A stretch of DNA of 54,692 nt from DSUN01 sp035527715 (GTDB taxonomy: Bacteria > Planctomycetota > PUPC01 > DSUN01), in contig DATKZY010000188.1 in assembly GCA_035527715.1 (NCBI GenBank), positions 1-54,692 on the forward strand, written 5' to 3'. This document shows, piece after piece, positions 41,820 through 49,556 of this stretch (the stretch's first letter is position 1; every line of letters starts with the position of its first letter). The position numbers were made by a program, and so were the translations under genes. The notes under the pieces were generated by a model. The model was not told where the DNA came from, searched no databases, and was given only the letters and a program-made list of their open reading frames with translations.

Positions 41820-44756
41820 TCACAGTTCCTCCAACTGCTCCAGCAGTCGGGAGGTGGCCTGGTCCAGGAACATCCCTTCCGCCTTCATGCGCCGCAGCAC
41901 CGCTCGACACCGTATCCAACACTCCCTCTCCTCCGCCGGCCGGCCTATCTCCCGATGGAACGACGCCAGCTTGGAGTATGAAGCCGCGAGGTCCCTCTGC
42001 TTGCCCGCGTTCGTCGGTTGCTCCGCCGCCAGGCGCTCGGCGAGCGCAAGCGCGGCCCGGTAGGCTTGGAGCGCGCCTGTGCTGTTTCTCTGAGCCAAGA
42101 GCACATCGCCGACCTTCTCGTGGCTCACGCAGAGGTCGCGCTGGTAAGCTGCATTCGTTGGGTCCCCGGCCACCAAACGCTCGACGATGGCCCGCTTGGC
42201 CGTGAACTCCAAGAGCGCGCCGCTCAAGTCCCCTCGAGCCAGAAGGACGCTCCCGACGCGCTCATGGCTGATGCCGAGGTCGTACTGCCGGCCTGCACTA
42301 GTCGGGCTTTCTGCTGCCAAGCGCTCCGCGATGGCAAGGGCGGCCCGGCAGGCCCGGAGCGCGCCCTCGCCGTCCCCCTCAGCTTGGAGGACACCACCCA
42401 CCCTGATGTGGCTCAGCCAGAGATCACGCTGCCATGTGGCGTTGGCCGGCTCCCCTGCTGCAAGCCGCTCTCGGATGCCGAGCGCGGCACGACAGGCTCG
42501 CAGCGCGGCCGCGCGATTGCCCTGGCACAGGAGCACGTCGCCGACCATGTCGTGGGTCGCGGACACCTCGCGTTGCCAGGACGCGTTCGTCGGGTGCGCC
42601 GCTGCAAGGCGGATGCGGATCGCGAGCGAGGCGCGATAGGCCAGGAGCGCACCTGCCAGATCTCCTTGCTCAACCAGTACGCCACCGACCTTCACATGGC
42701 TCACGGAACAGTCGTGCTGCCACTTCGCGTTAGCCGGGTCCGACTCGGCAAGACGCTCCTGGATCGCAAGGGCAGTCTTGTACGCCTCGAGCGCGCCCTG
42801 GAGGTCCCCTTGCATCCGGAGCGCATCCCCCACACTCGCTTGGCTCTCAGACAGGTCGCGCTGCCGCTGCGCTCTCTCGGGGTCCGCCCGGGCGAGGCGC
42901 TCGCGAATGGCGAGGGAGGCCCGGCAAGCCCTGAGGGCGCCCGCGCTGTCCCCCTGAGCCAGGAGCACGTCGCCGACCCCATTGTGGGCCACGGAGACGT
43001 CGCCCTGCCATTCCGCATTCGTCGGGTCCTGCGCGGCCAAGCGCTCTCCGATAGCCAGACACTCCTGGTAAGCCGCGAGCGCGCCTGAAGCCTCCCCCTG
43101 GTCTTCGAGCACGTTTCCCACCTTGTAATGGCTCGCCGCCAGCGCGCGCTGCCACTCCGCATTGGTCGGGTCCTGCGCCGCCAAGCGCTCTCGGATGGCC
43201 AGAGACTGTCGGTAGGCCGCGAGCGCGCCGGGACTGTCGCCCTGGTCTTGCAGCACATTGCCCACCCTGTCGTGGCTCACCGAGACGCAAACCTGCCAGT
43301 CGGCGTTCACCGGGTCCGCCGCCGCAAGGCGCTCTCGAATGGCCATGGACGCACGGTATGCCCGAAGCGCGCCGCCGCTATCGCCCTGGACCTCGAGCAC
43401 ATCGCCCACCCTGTCGTGGCTGACGGACAGACTGCGCTGCCATCGCGGACTCAACAGGTCCTCCGCTGCAAGGCGCTCGCTGATAGCCAGGGACTTCCGG
43501 TAGGCCATGAGCGCGCCCGGGCTATCGCCGAGCGCCAGGAGCACGTCGCCCATACTGTCATGGCGCACGGCAAGGTTGTACTGCCAGACCACATCCGTCG
43601 GGTCCCGCGCCGCCAGGCGCTCGGCAATGGCGAGGGCGGCCCGGTAAGCCATGAGCGCGCCTTGGCTGTCGCCCTGGGCCAGGAGCACCGTGCCCACCTG
43701 CCCGTGGCTCAAGGAGAGGTCGTTCTGCCACCCGACGTTCGTGGGGTCAGAGGCCGCTACCCGATCGGCAAGGGCAAGGGCAGCCTTTGCAGAGTCCATG
43801 GCCACACGGGTGTCGCCGAGGGTCCCGCCGCGGGAGCCTGGTACGCCCTGCACGTCCGCCAGAGCGTCGTAGGCAGACCAGATCTCGTGCAGGAGCTCAG
43901 GGTCATCGCCGGCATCCTTCTCAAGCCTGCGGAGGTATTCCAGCGCGGTGACAGCAAGCTTCTGGCGCGCCTTGGATGAGCCCGGCAGGTCTCGGATGGC
44001 ACTGTGAAGGTCGAAGACGAGGGTCTTCGCCAGTTGGCGGATGTCCTGCGCGCGGGCCTCGGCCTTCTGGCGCTGAGCGACAGCTATCTGCCGCTGCCAG
44101 AGGGCGAGGCCGGACAAGCCTGTCATGAGAGCGAGCAGGACCGTGGCGAGGGCAAACAGGCCCGTCAGACGCCGCACGCGGCGATGGTGGTCGCGCCGGT
44201 ACAGGTCATCGAAGTTCACTCCCAGGAGGGCGGCCAGCATGCGGAGAGCGGCGGCGCGGCGGAGGGATGCCTTGCTCTCGCCAGGCGCGGGCCGCACGTC
44301 GGCGGCGAGGGGCTCGAAGCCGGCCGCACGCTCCGAGCCGGGACCCGCCAGCTCGCGCAGAGCCGGCGGAAATGCCTCGGCCGGCTCGCCCTCGATCAGC
44401 AGAGCCAGAATTCGGTCCTGCCTGCCGAGCGCGCGAAACCGCTGGATCTCCTCGTTGACCCAGCGCGACTCGACCGCTCGCGGAGAGCAGACGACGATGA
44501 GGAAGCGCGACTGCCGCAGGGCCTCATCAATCCGCGCGCTGAGGTCGGACGAGGCGGCCAGTTCCTCCTCGTCCCGGAACACGCGCCCGACGCGCCTCGG
44601 GCACTCCCGCGTGCGGCACAGGTAGGTCGGAACCCGATACGACTCCAGTGCGCGATGCAGCCAGCGCGCCCAGCGCCGGTCGGGCTCCACGTGCCGGTAG
44701 CTGATCATCGCAGCGTAGCGGGGTGGCTGGCTCGGCGAGGGCGGGGTGGCTGGCAT
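41820..44756 (-). CDS. TIR-TM-TPR protein with twelve near-identical repeats
   Basis: 978 residues from the ATG at 44756 (GGGAGG 7 nt upstream; GTG at 44777 and ATG at 44762 are alternatives). An N-terminal TIR domain (about 13-158: YAAMISYRH, VFRDEEELAASSDLSARIDEAL, SRFLIVVCSPRAVESRWVNEE, with Glu102/Glu103 near the expected NADase glutamate) is followed by a membrane helix (about 197-219) and a linker helix. Then come twelve TPR-type repeats of 48 residues (consensus W Q R D L S V S H..VGDVL..QGD..GAL.AYRASLAI.ERLA..DPTN) and a degenerate thirteenth. TIR-TPR fusions are known in signalling and antiviral defence; here the membrane anchor puts the TIR in the cytoplasm and the TPRs possibly outside. 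It has its own promoter and no obvious partner gene. Confidence 0.87.
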   Translation of the reverse strand: MPATPPSPSQPPRYAAMISYRHVEPDRRWARWLHRALESYRVPTYLCRTRECPRRVGRVFRDEEELAASSDLSARIDEALRQSRFLIVVCSPRAVESRWVNEEIQRFRALGRQDRILALLIEGEPAEAFPPALRELAGPGSERAAGFEPLAADVRPAPGESKASLRRAAALRMLAALLGVNFDDLYRRDHHRRVRRLTGLFALATVLLALMTGLSGLALWQRQIAVAQRQKAEARAQDIRQLAKTLVFDLHSAIRDLPGSSKARQKLAVTALEYLRRLEKDAGDDPELLHEIWSAYDALADVQGVPGSRGGTLGDTRVAMDSAKAALALADRVAASDPTNVGWQNDLSLSHGQVGTVLLAQGDSQGALMAYRAALAIAERLAARDPTDVVWQYNLAVRHDSMGDVLLALGDSPGALMAYRKSLAISERLAAEDLLSPRWQRSLSVSHDRVGDVLEVQGDSGGALRAYRASMAIRERLAAADPVNADWQVCVSVSHDRVGNVLQDQGDSPGALAAYRQSLAIRERLAAQDPTNAEWQRALAASHYKVGNVLEDQGEASGALAAYQECLAIGERLAAQDPTNAEWQGDVSVAHNGVGDVLLAQGDSAGALRACRASLAIRERLARADPERAQRQRDLSESQASVGDALRMQGDLQGALEAYKTALAIQERLAESDPANAKWQHDCSVSHVKVGGVLVEQGDLAGALLAYRASLAIRIRLAAAHPTNASWQREVSATHDMVGDVLLCQGNRAAALRACRAALGIRERLAAGEPANATWQRDLWLSHIRVGGVLQAEGDGEGALRACRAALAIAERLAAESPTSAGRQYDLGISHERVGSVLLARGDLSGALLEFTAKRAIVERLVAGDPTNAAYQRDLCVSHEKVGDVLLAQRNSTGALQAYRAALALAERLAAEQPTNAGKQRDLAASYSKLASFHREIGRPAEERECWIRCRAVLRRMKAEGMFLDQATSRLLEQLEEL
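42006..43736. repeat. Twelve 144-bp coding tandem repeats (TPR array)
   Basis: Each unit encodes 48 residues starting near a conserved Trp-Gln. The period is exact across the array with no indels, and several neighbouring units (for example the fourth and fifth) are much closer to each other than to the rest, which suggests recent unit duplication. Confidence 0.8.
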
Positions 44757-44794
44757 CGGCATGCCTCCCAGGGGCACAAGGTCGCACTGGGGGC

Positions 44795-44822
44795 ATTGTA
44801 CCAGACAACGCTAAGCCGTCAA
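44795..44822 (-). promoter_or_regulatory. Promoter of the TIR-TPR gene
   Basis: On the minus strand TTGACG (44817-44822), 16-nt spacer, TACAAT (44795-44800), 39 bp upstream of the ATG at 44756. Confidence 0.65.
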
Positions 44823-45050
44823 GGCCAGATCCGGGCGCAAGCCAGAATCGCAGGCAGCCGCGGGGGCCCCGCCTGCACGCCCAAACAAGTGTGGGCGTGG
44901 CACCCGGCCATTCCTCTCGCAACACTCATGGGGTGCCACGCCCAAGCCACGCTTGGGCGTGTCCTGCGCAACGGAGGATACCCGCGCCGGTGGCCCACAC
45001 CCGCCCTGTCCGGCGCGGTGCGGTCGCCCAGCCCCCCCGCCCCAATGCAA
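44823..45050. repeat. Intergenic palindromes
   Basis: GGGCGTGGCACCC (44893-44905) pairs with 44931-44943; directly after, CACGCCCAAGC (44937-44947) pairs with GCTTGGGCGTG (44951-44961). The two hairpins share sequence and are mutually exclusive. No gene is seen. Confidence 0.6.
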
Positions 45051-45081
45051 CGGCTCCTGGGCTTTCATTGCCCAGGAGCCG
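45051..45081 (-). terminator. Terminator of the coiled-coil exported protein gene
   Basis: A perfect 12-bp stem (45051-45062 with 45070-45081) with a 7-nt T-rich loop lies 27 bp past the stop codon at 45108. Confidence 0.7.
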
Positions 45082-45107
45082 CTTGTGTTCACGCTAAACC
45101 CGCCGAC

Positions 45108-46049
45108 CTATCTGGCCTTGTCGGGGTTGGGGGCCTTGGGCATCTTGGGGGCCTTCTCGCCGGGGAGGCGGATGGCGGCGTCGTAGCGGGCGGCCATCTC
45201 GTCCTCCGTGAGGGACTTGCCTTCAAAGAGCTTCGCCCGGTTGCCAACGTAGGCGGTCTCCAGGCGAGAGACGCGTTGCTCGTTCTTCTCCTTGACCTTC
45301 CTCTCGTCGGCGCGGATGGTGGACTTGAGCTTGCTGGCGGCGGCCTTGGCGCGCTCGTACTCGCGCTGGTCCTGGGCCAGGTTGTCGTTGCGCTCGAGGC
45401 GCTCGCGCTCGCTCATCTCGCGGTGGGTGTTGGAGCCCGACGACGAGGTGTAGGTGCGCGAGGATGCCTGCTCGCGCCGGCGGATCTTGTTTGTGATGCT
45501 CTTCTCCAGCCGCTGGATGTCATTCACGACCCCCCGGACCTTGTCCATGTACTTCGTCTTGACCGACTCGTAGCCGTCGTCCTTGACGCCCTCGGCGGCT
45601 TCGCGGTAGGCCTTGTAGAGCTCGCGGTTCGCGGTGAGGGCCTGTTTCTGCTCGTCGCTGAGTTCCGACTTCTGCTCCTCCTTCGTGTCGGCCTCATCCT
45701 TCTCCTGCGCCTTCAGCGTGTCGAGGGTCGTCGCGTTGTCGATCGTGATGGCGGCGATCTTGTCGCCGCTGACGGCGCGGAGGCCGCCGGGGGCATCGAA
45801 CATCACGGAGACGAGCTTGCCGGCCTGCTTCCCTTCGCTGCGGGCCTCCAGGGTATCGTCGCCCTCCTTGGCGACCTGCACGCTGACGATCTCTTCGCGC
45901 GGATAGATCGACTGCATGTCTTTCACGAGGAACGTCACCAACTGCACGGTGCCGCGCAGTTCTTCGCCCGTGCGCATCTTCAGGACGTCCGCATCAGCCG
46001 CCACGCCGAGCAGCAGGAAGCACCAGACTGCCAGAACACAACGACGCAT
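45108..46049 (-). CDS. Exported coiled-coil protein of unknown function
   Basis: 313 residues. A signal peptide (1-20, ending VAADA) is followed by an SH3-like beta segment (DVLKMRTGEELRGTVQLVTF and later IVSVQVAKEGDD) and a long charged coiled coil (about 110-270: EKDEADTKEEQKSELSDEQKQ, RERLERNDNLAQDQREYERAKAA). The C-terminus is Lys/Pro-rich. No domain with a known function is recognised; an envelope structural or scaffolding role is a guess. ATG at 46049 with GGAG upstream; monocistronic, with its own terminator. Confidence 0.75.
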   Translation of the reverse strand: MRRCVLAVWCFLLLGVAADADVLKMRTGEELRGTVQLVTFLVKDMQSIYPREEIVSVQVAKEGDDTLEARSEGKQAGKLVSVMFDAPGGLRAVSGDKIAAITIDNATTLDTLKAQEKDEADTKEEQKSELSDEQKQALTANRELYKAYREAAEGVKDDGYESVKTKYMDKVRGVVNDIQRLEKSITNKIRRREQASSRTYTSSSGSNTHREMSERERLERNDNLAQDQREYERAKAAASKLKSTIRADERKVKEKNEQRVSRLETAYVGNRAKLFEGKSLTEDEMAARYDAAIRLPGEKAPKMPKAPNPDKAR

Positions 46050-46140
46050 GGCAACCACTCCTGAGTGTTCTGTCTTCGGGCCACACTCCCCCCACCCAGT
46101 AGTATAGCAAGTCAAGGGGGGGATTTCCACAGAATCCGCG

Positions 46141-47088
46141 TCACTCGTGCAGGATGAGGCCGCCGACCAGGTCGGCCACGCGGCAGGTGCCCTGGGCCGC
46201 CAGGAGGGCCGCCAACTCGTCGAGCAGGCGGCCGCAGGCGGCCGCCTCGCGCAGCAGCAGCGTGCCGACGAAACACGCGGTCGCCCCAGCCAGGAGGAAC
46301 TCCAGGGCGTCCGCCCCCGTCATGATGCCGCCGCCGCCCAGGATGGGCACGCCGGCGGCCCGGGCCACCGCATAGGTCTCGTGCACTTTCAGGAGCGCGA
46401 GGGGCTTGATGGCGGGGCCGGAGAGGCCGCCGAAGTTGGCCCCGATCAGCGGGCGATGGGTCCGCACGTCGATCGCCAGGGCGCGGAAGGTGTTCGACAC
46501 GCTGAGGGCGTTCGCCCCCGCCTGGATGCAGGCGCGGGCGATGGGCGCGATGTCGGTGACGTTCGGCGTGAGCTTGGCGATGACCGGCTTGTCGGTCACG
46601 GCCCGCACGGCGGCGACCACGGTGGCCGCGGCGTCGGGGTCCACGCCGAACAGGATGCCGCCCCTCTTGACGTTGGGGCAGGAGATATTGACCTCGATGG
46701 CCTGGATGACCGGCGAGGCGCACAGCCGCTCGGCCGTCGCCGCATAGTCGTCCACCGTGCTCCCCGCCACGTTGCCGACGACCACGGTCGGGGCGTCGGC
46801 GAGGCGGGGCAGGTAGTCGCGGACCACGGCGTCCACACCCGGGTTCTCGAGGCCGATGGAGTTGATGAGGCCGGCCCCGCCCGCGGCCTCGACGATGCGA
46901 GGGGTGGGGTTGCCGAGGCGTGGCTCGCGGGTGGCCGACTTGAGGATGATGGCGCCGACGAGGCCGTTGGCGAAGCCCTCGAGGCGCTCGAGCTCCTCGC
47001 CCCACCCGCACGTGCCCGAGGCCGCGACCAGCGGGTTGCGGAACTGAAGGCCGGCGAAATCCACAGCAAGCTCTGCCACACTCGACAA
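46141..47088 (-). CDS. pyrD: Dihydroorotate dehydrogenase, catalytic subunit (class 1B)
   Basis: 315 residues of the FMN TIM barrel. NISCPNVKRGG has Cys as the active base, which marks class 1 rather than class 2 enzymes. FRNPLVAASGTCGWG and GGGGIMTGADALEFLLAGAT bind FMN. It oxidises dihydroorotate to orotate in pyrimidine synthesis, passing electrons through PyrK to NAD. The start is TTG at 47088 with GGAGAG upstream. It lies 129 bp after pyrK, the gap being filled by a palindromic repeat. Confidence 0.94.
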   Translation of the reverse strand: MSSVAELAVDFAGLQFRNPLVAASGTCGWGEELERLEGFANGLVGAIILKSATREPRLGNPTPRIVEAAGGAGLINSIGLENPGVDAVVRDYLPRLADAPTVVVGNVAGSTVDDYAATAERLCASPVIQAIEVNISCPNVKRGGILFGVDPDAAATVVAAVRAVTDKPVIAKLTPNVTDIAPIARACIQAGANALSVSNTFRALAIDVRTHRPLIGANFGGLSGPAIKPLALLKVHETYAVARAAGVPILGGGGIMTGADALEFLLAGATACFVGTLLLREAAACGRLLDELAALLAAQGTCRVADLVGGLILHE

Positions 47089-47134
47089 GGCTTTCTCTCC
47101 TCTGCTCGCCGCCCAGCACTCCGGCGGTTTCTAC

Positions 47135-47220
47135 TGACGCGTGACGCGTGACCCGTGACTCAGAAAAGGCGGCTGGCGATCGCTTTCTTCTCTGAGTCAC
47201 GCGTCACGGGTCACGCGTCA
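47135..47220. repeat. TGACGCG heptamer palindromic element between pyrK and pyrD
   Basis: Left arm TGACGCG x2, TGACCCG, TGACTCA (47135-47162); right arm 47191-47220 is the near-perfect reverse complement (TCTGAGTCACGCG..ACGCGTCA), differing at two bases. The loop is about 27 nt. The pyrK stop codon is the outermost TGA of the right arm. Confidence 0.82.
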
Positions 47221-48192
47221 TCTCTCCCATTGCACCTCAGCCGCATCCAGCACCGGCCCGTCCACGCACAGCTTCTTGTGGCCGAGCGTGCCGTCGGGCA
47301 GGCGGACCTCGACGACGCAGGAGTTGCACACGCCCATGCCGCAGGCCATGCGCTCCTCCATCGCCACCTGGCACGGGGCGCCGTGCTCACTGGCCAACTC
47401 GGCGACGCAGGCCAGCATCGCCCGGGGACCGCAGGCGTAGACGTGGACGCCGCCCTGCCCTCGCTTACGCAGGAACGCCGCGAGGAGATCAGTCACCAGG
47501 CCGCCGTAGACCTTTCCGCCCGCCTCAGCGGCAAGGGCGACGACGACGCCGAGCGACTCCAGCTCGGCAGAGGTCAGGCACACGTCGGGCAGGCCCTCGA
47601 CGAACGACGCCGCCTCGGTCGCGGCCTCGGTGGTCTCGAGCGGCAGGGTCTCGACGCTCTGGGCGCCGATGAAGGCATAGGTCGGGTGCCCGAGGCGGCG
47701 CAACTCGCGGGCCAGCATCCCCAGGCTCGCCCACCCGCAGCCCCCGGCCACGAGCGCCGCGGCGGCCCCGGCGGGCGGCAGCCGGAACGCGTTGCCCAGC
47801 GGCCCCAGCACCTTCAGGCTCGTGCCAATGGGCAGTTCGCCCAGCCGCCGCGTGCCCTCCCCCACCACCTTGACCAGGAGCGCCAGGGTGTCCGGGTCTC
47901 CGCCCGTCCCATAGGTCCCATTGGTCCCATAGGTCCCATAGACGCTGAATGGCCGCCTCAAGAGAAAGGGGCGCCCGCCGCTTCGCGCGTCGCCCCACGC
48001 CCCGCCCTCGATCACCCGATAGCCGAAGTCGGGTGACGGCAGGAGGACGTTGACGAACTGCCCCGGCCGCGCCGCCGCGGCGATGCGCGGGCACAGCAGG
48101 GCCAGCTCGAAGGTGTCGGCGGAAACCCGCTTGCGGGCCACGAGCGGCGCCGCCTCGTCGAAGACGGCGTTTGCTGCGCGATGGGTGCTCAT
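47218..48192 (-). CDS. pyrK: Dihydroorotate dehydrogenase electron transfer subunit
   Basis: 324 residues: an FAD domain (PGQFVNVLLP, FLLRRPFSV), an NAD-binding domain (LVAGGCGWASLGMLARELRR) and a C-terminal [2Fe-2S] site (CGMGVCNSCVV with a distal LC). It carries electrons from PyrD to NAD. A GTYGTNGTYGTGG insertion follows FLLRRPFSVY, encoded by four GTCCCATNN nonamers and absent from the family consensus at this loop. ATG at 48192. The sequence before it is a GGGACC palindrome, so no ordinary ribosome site is visible. Confidence 0.93.
   Translation of the reverse strand: MSTHRAANAVFDEAAPLVARKRVSADTFELALLCPRIAAAARPGQFVNVLLPSPDFGYRVIEGGAWGDARSGGRPFLLRRPFSVYGTYGTNGTYGTGGDPDTLALLVKVVGEGTRRLGELPIGTSLKVLGPLGNAFRLPPAGAAAALVAGGCGWASLGMLARELRRLGHPTYAFIGAQSVETLPLETTEAATEAASFVEGLPDVCLTSAELESLGVVVALAAEAGGKVYGGLVTDLLAAFLRKRGQGGVHVYACGPRAMLACVAELASEHGAPCQVAMEERMACGMGVCNSCVVEVRLPDGTLGHKKLCVDGPVLDAAEVQWER
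47906..47940. repeat. In-frame nonamer insertion inside pyrK
   Basis: GTCCCATAG, GTCCCATTG, GTCCCATAG, GTCCCATA. The first 32 bases are an exact match to the reverse complement of the left arm of the palindrome at 48199-48230. Confidence 0.8.
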
Positions 48193-48198
48193 GCGAAA

Positions 48199-48281
48199 CG
48201 GGACCTATGGGACCAATGGGACCTATGGGACCGCCATGGCCCGACCGTCCCATGGGTCCCATGTGTCCCATACGTCCCATC
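48199..48281. repeat. GTCCCATNN nonamer palindromic element
   Basis: The left arm (48199-48231) reads GGGACCTATGGGACC-type units; the right arm (48247-48281) reads GTCCCATGG, GTCCCATGT, GTCCCATAC, GTCCCATCG. The loop is about 15 nt. It lies 20 bp after the folD stop and 7 bp before the pyrK ATG. Confidence 0.82.
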
Positions 48282-48300
48282 GCGACCGTGGCGTCTGGCC

Positions 48301-49368
48301 TCACCCGCTCAGTTTCGCGGCCTCGACGACGTTGCGCAGCAGCAGCGCCGTGGTCATCGGTCCCACGCCGCCGGGCACGGGCGTGATCCAGCCCGCGACC
48401 TCCTTGGCGTTCGCGAAATCCACGTCGCCGCAGGTGATCATGTCGCGCTTGCCCTTCGCATTCTTCACGGGCTCGCCGTTCTCGTCGAGGGCTTTGGGCA
48501 GGCGGTTGATCGCCACATCAATCACGACCGCGCCGGGCTTGATCATGTCGGCCTTCACGAGCGCGCTGAGGTCGGGCTTCTTCGGCTTCTTGGCCTTGGC
48601 GGGGTTCTTCTGCCACTTCTTGAACCTCTTGGAATAGCCGTTCCACACGCCCTGCGGCTTGCCCGTGGCGACGACCAGGATGTCGGCCTGGCGCGTGATC
48701 TCGGCGAGGTTCGGCGTCGCGATGTGGGCGCAGCTCACGGTGCAGAAGTGCGCGAGGAGCAGGAGCACGACCGGCTTGCCCACGATCTCGCTGTGGCCGA
48801 CGATCACTGCGTGCTTGCCGTACATGTCAATGCCCGTCGAGCGGATGAGCTCGACGGAGCCGACGGCGGTGCAGGGCGCGGGGGCGGGCATGTTCCAGGT
48901 GAGGGACTCGCGGAGCCACTCGTCGTAGTTGTCGGGCACGCCGCGCCGCATCAGGGCCGGCTGGCTGCACGCGAGCACCACGCGCCCCACGTTCGCCGGG
49001 CACATCCCCTCAGCGTCCTTCGCGGGGTTGATGCGGCCCTGGAGCACGCGCGAGTCGCACCCCTCGGGCAGCGGCATCTGGAGGATGATGCCCGTCACGT
49101 CGCGCATCGCGTTCAGCTCTTCGATTCGCTTCACGAGCTGGTCCTGCGTGGAGTTGATCGGCTGCTCGTCCACCTCGTAGCGGATGTTGATCTCTTCGCA
49201 GCTCTTTTTCTGGTTGGCCACGTAGATGCGCGAGCCAGCATTGTCGTTCGCCTGGAGCGCCACGAGGTGGGGCGCCTTGCCGACCGACTTCAGGCATTCC
49301 ACCTCCTTGGCGAGCCGCTCCTTGATGCGGGCGGCAATCGCCTCGCCGTCAATAATCACTGCTGCCAC
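48301..49368 (-). CDS. folD: Methylene-THF dehydrogenase/cyclohydrolase (FolD) with Lys-rich insertions
   Basis: 355 residues versus about 285 usual. Core motifs are present: SRIYVANQKKSCEE with the catalytic Lys, GIILQMPLPEG, APAPCTAVGSVELI, VIVGHSEIVGKPV, VVIDVAIN and GWITPVPGGVGPMT. Extra segments occur after ATGKPQG (a Lys-rich KKWQKNPAKAKKPKKPD loop), before CGDVDF (about 20 residues) and after NVGRVVL. It interconverts methylene-, methenyl- and formyl-THF, feeding MetVF. The start is GTG at 49368 with AGGAGG upstream, and a promoter lies at 49429-49456. Confidence 0.93.
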   Translation of the reverse strand: MAAVIIDGEAIAARIKERLAKEVECLKSVGKAPHLVALQANDNAGSRIYVANQKKSCEEINIRYEVDEQPINSTQDQLVKRIEELNAMRDVTGIILQMPLPEGCDSRVLQGRINPAKDAEGMCPANVGRVVLACSQPALMRRGVPDNYDEWLRESLTWNMPAPAPCTAVGSVELIRSTGIDMYGKHAVIVGHSEIVGKPVVLLLLAHFCTVSCAHIATPNLAEITRQADILVVATGKPQGVWNGYSKRFKKWQKNPAKAKKPKKPDLSALVKADMIKPGAVVIDVAINRLPKALDENGEPVKNAKGKRDMITCGDVDFANAKEVAGWITPVPGGVGPMTTALLLRNVVEAAKLSG

Positions 49369-49428
49369 GGTCTCTACCTCCTTCCAACGGCCTCAGGAAC
49401 CACCTGACCCCGGGTCCAACAGTGCCCT

Positions 49429-49456
49429 ATGATAGCAGACCTGCCGCGCATTGCAA
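49429..49456 (-). promoter_or_regulatory. Promoter of folD
   Basis: On the minus strand TTGCAA (49451-49456), 16-nt spacer, TATCAT (49429-49434), about 60 bp upstream of the GTG start. Confidence 0.55.
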
Positions 49457-49484
49457 GCAAGGGTAGCGTCCGCGGGGAACGGAC

Positions 49485-49517
49485 GCGGCCGGCATCCGCC
49501 GCGCGAATGCCGGCCGC
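49485..49517 (-). terminator. Hairpin after the CFI-box gene
   Basis: A perfect 11-bp stem GCGGCCGGCAT (49485-49495) with ATGCCGGCCGC (49507-49517), 39 bp past the stop at 49557. Confidence 0.6.
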
Positions 49518-49556
49518 TGTGGGAAGCAGTCGTGGCCGCCTCGCCGGGCGCGGCCG

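Noticed and set aside
42006..43736. Possible CRISPR array because of regular 144-bp periodicity
   Set aside because: The units are coding, contiguous and without spacers; they translate as TPR repeats.
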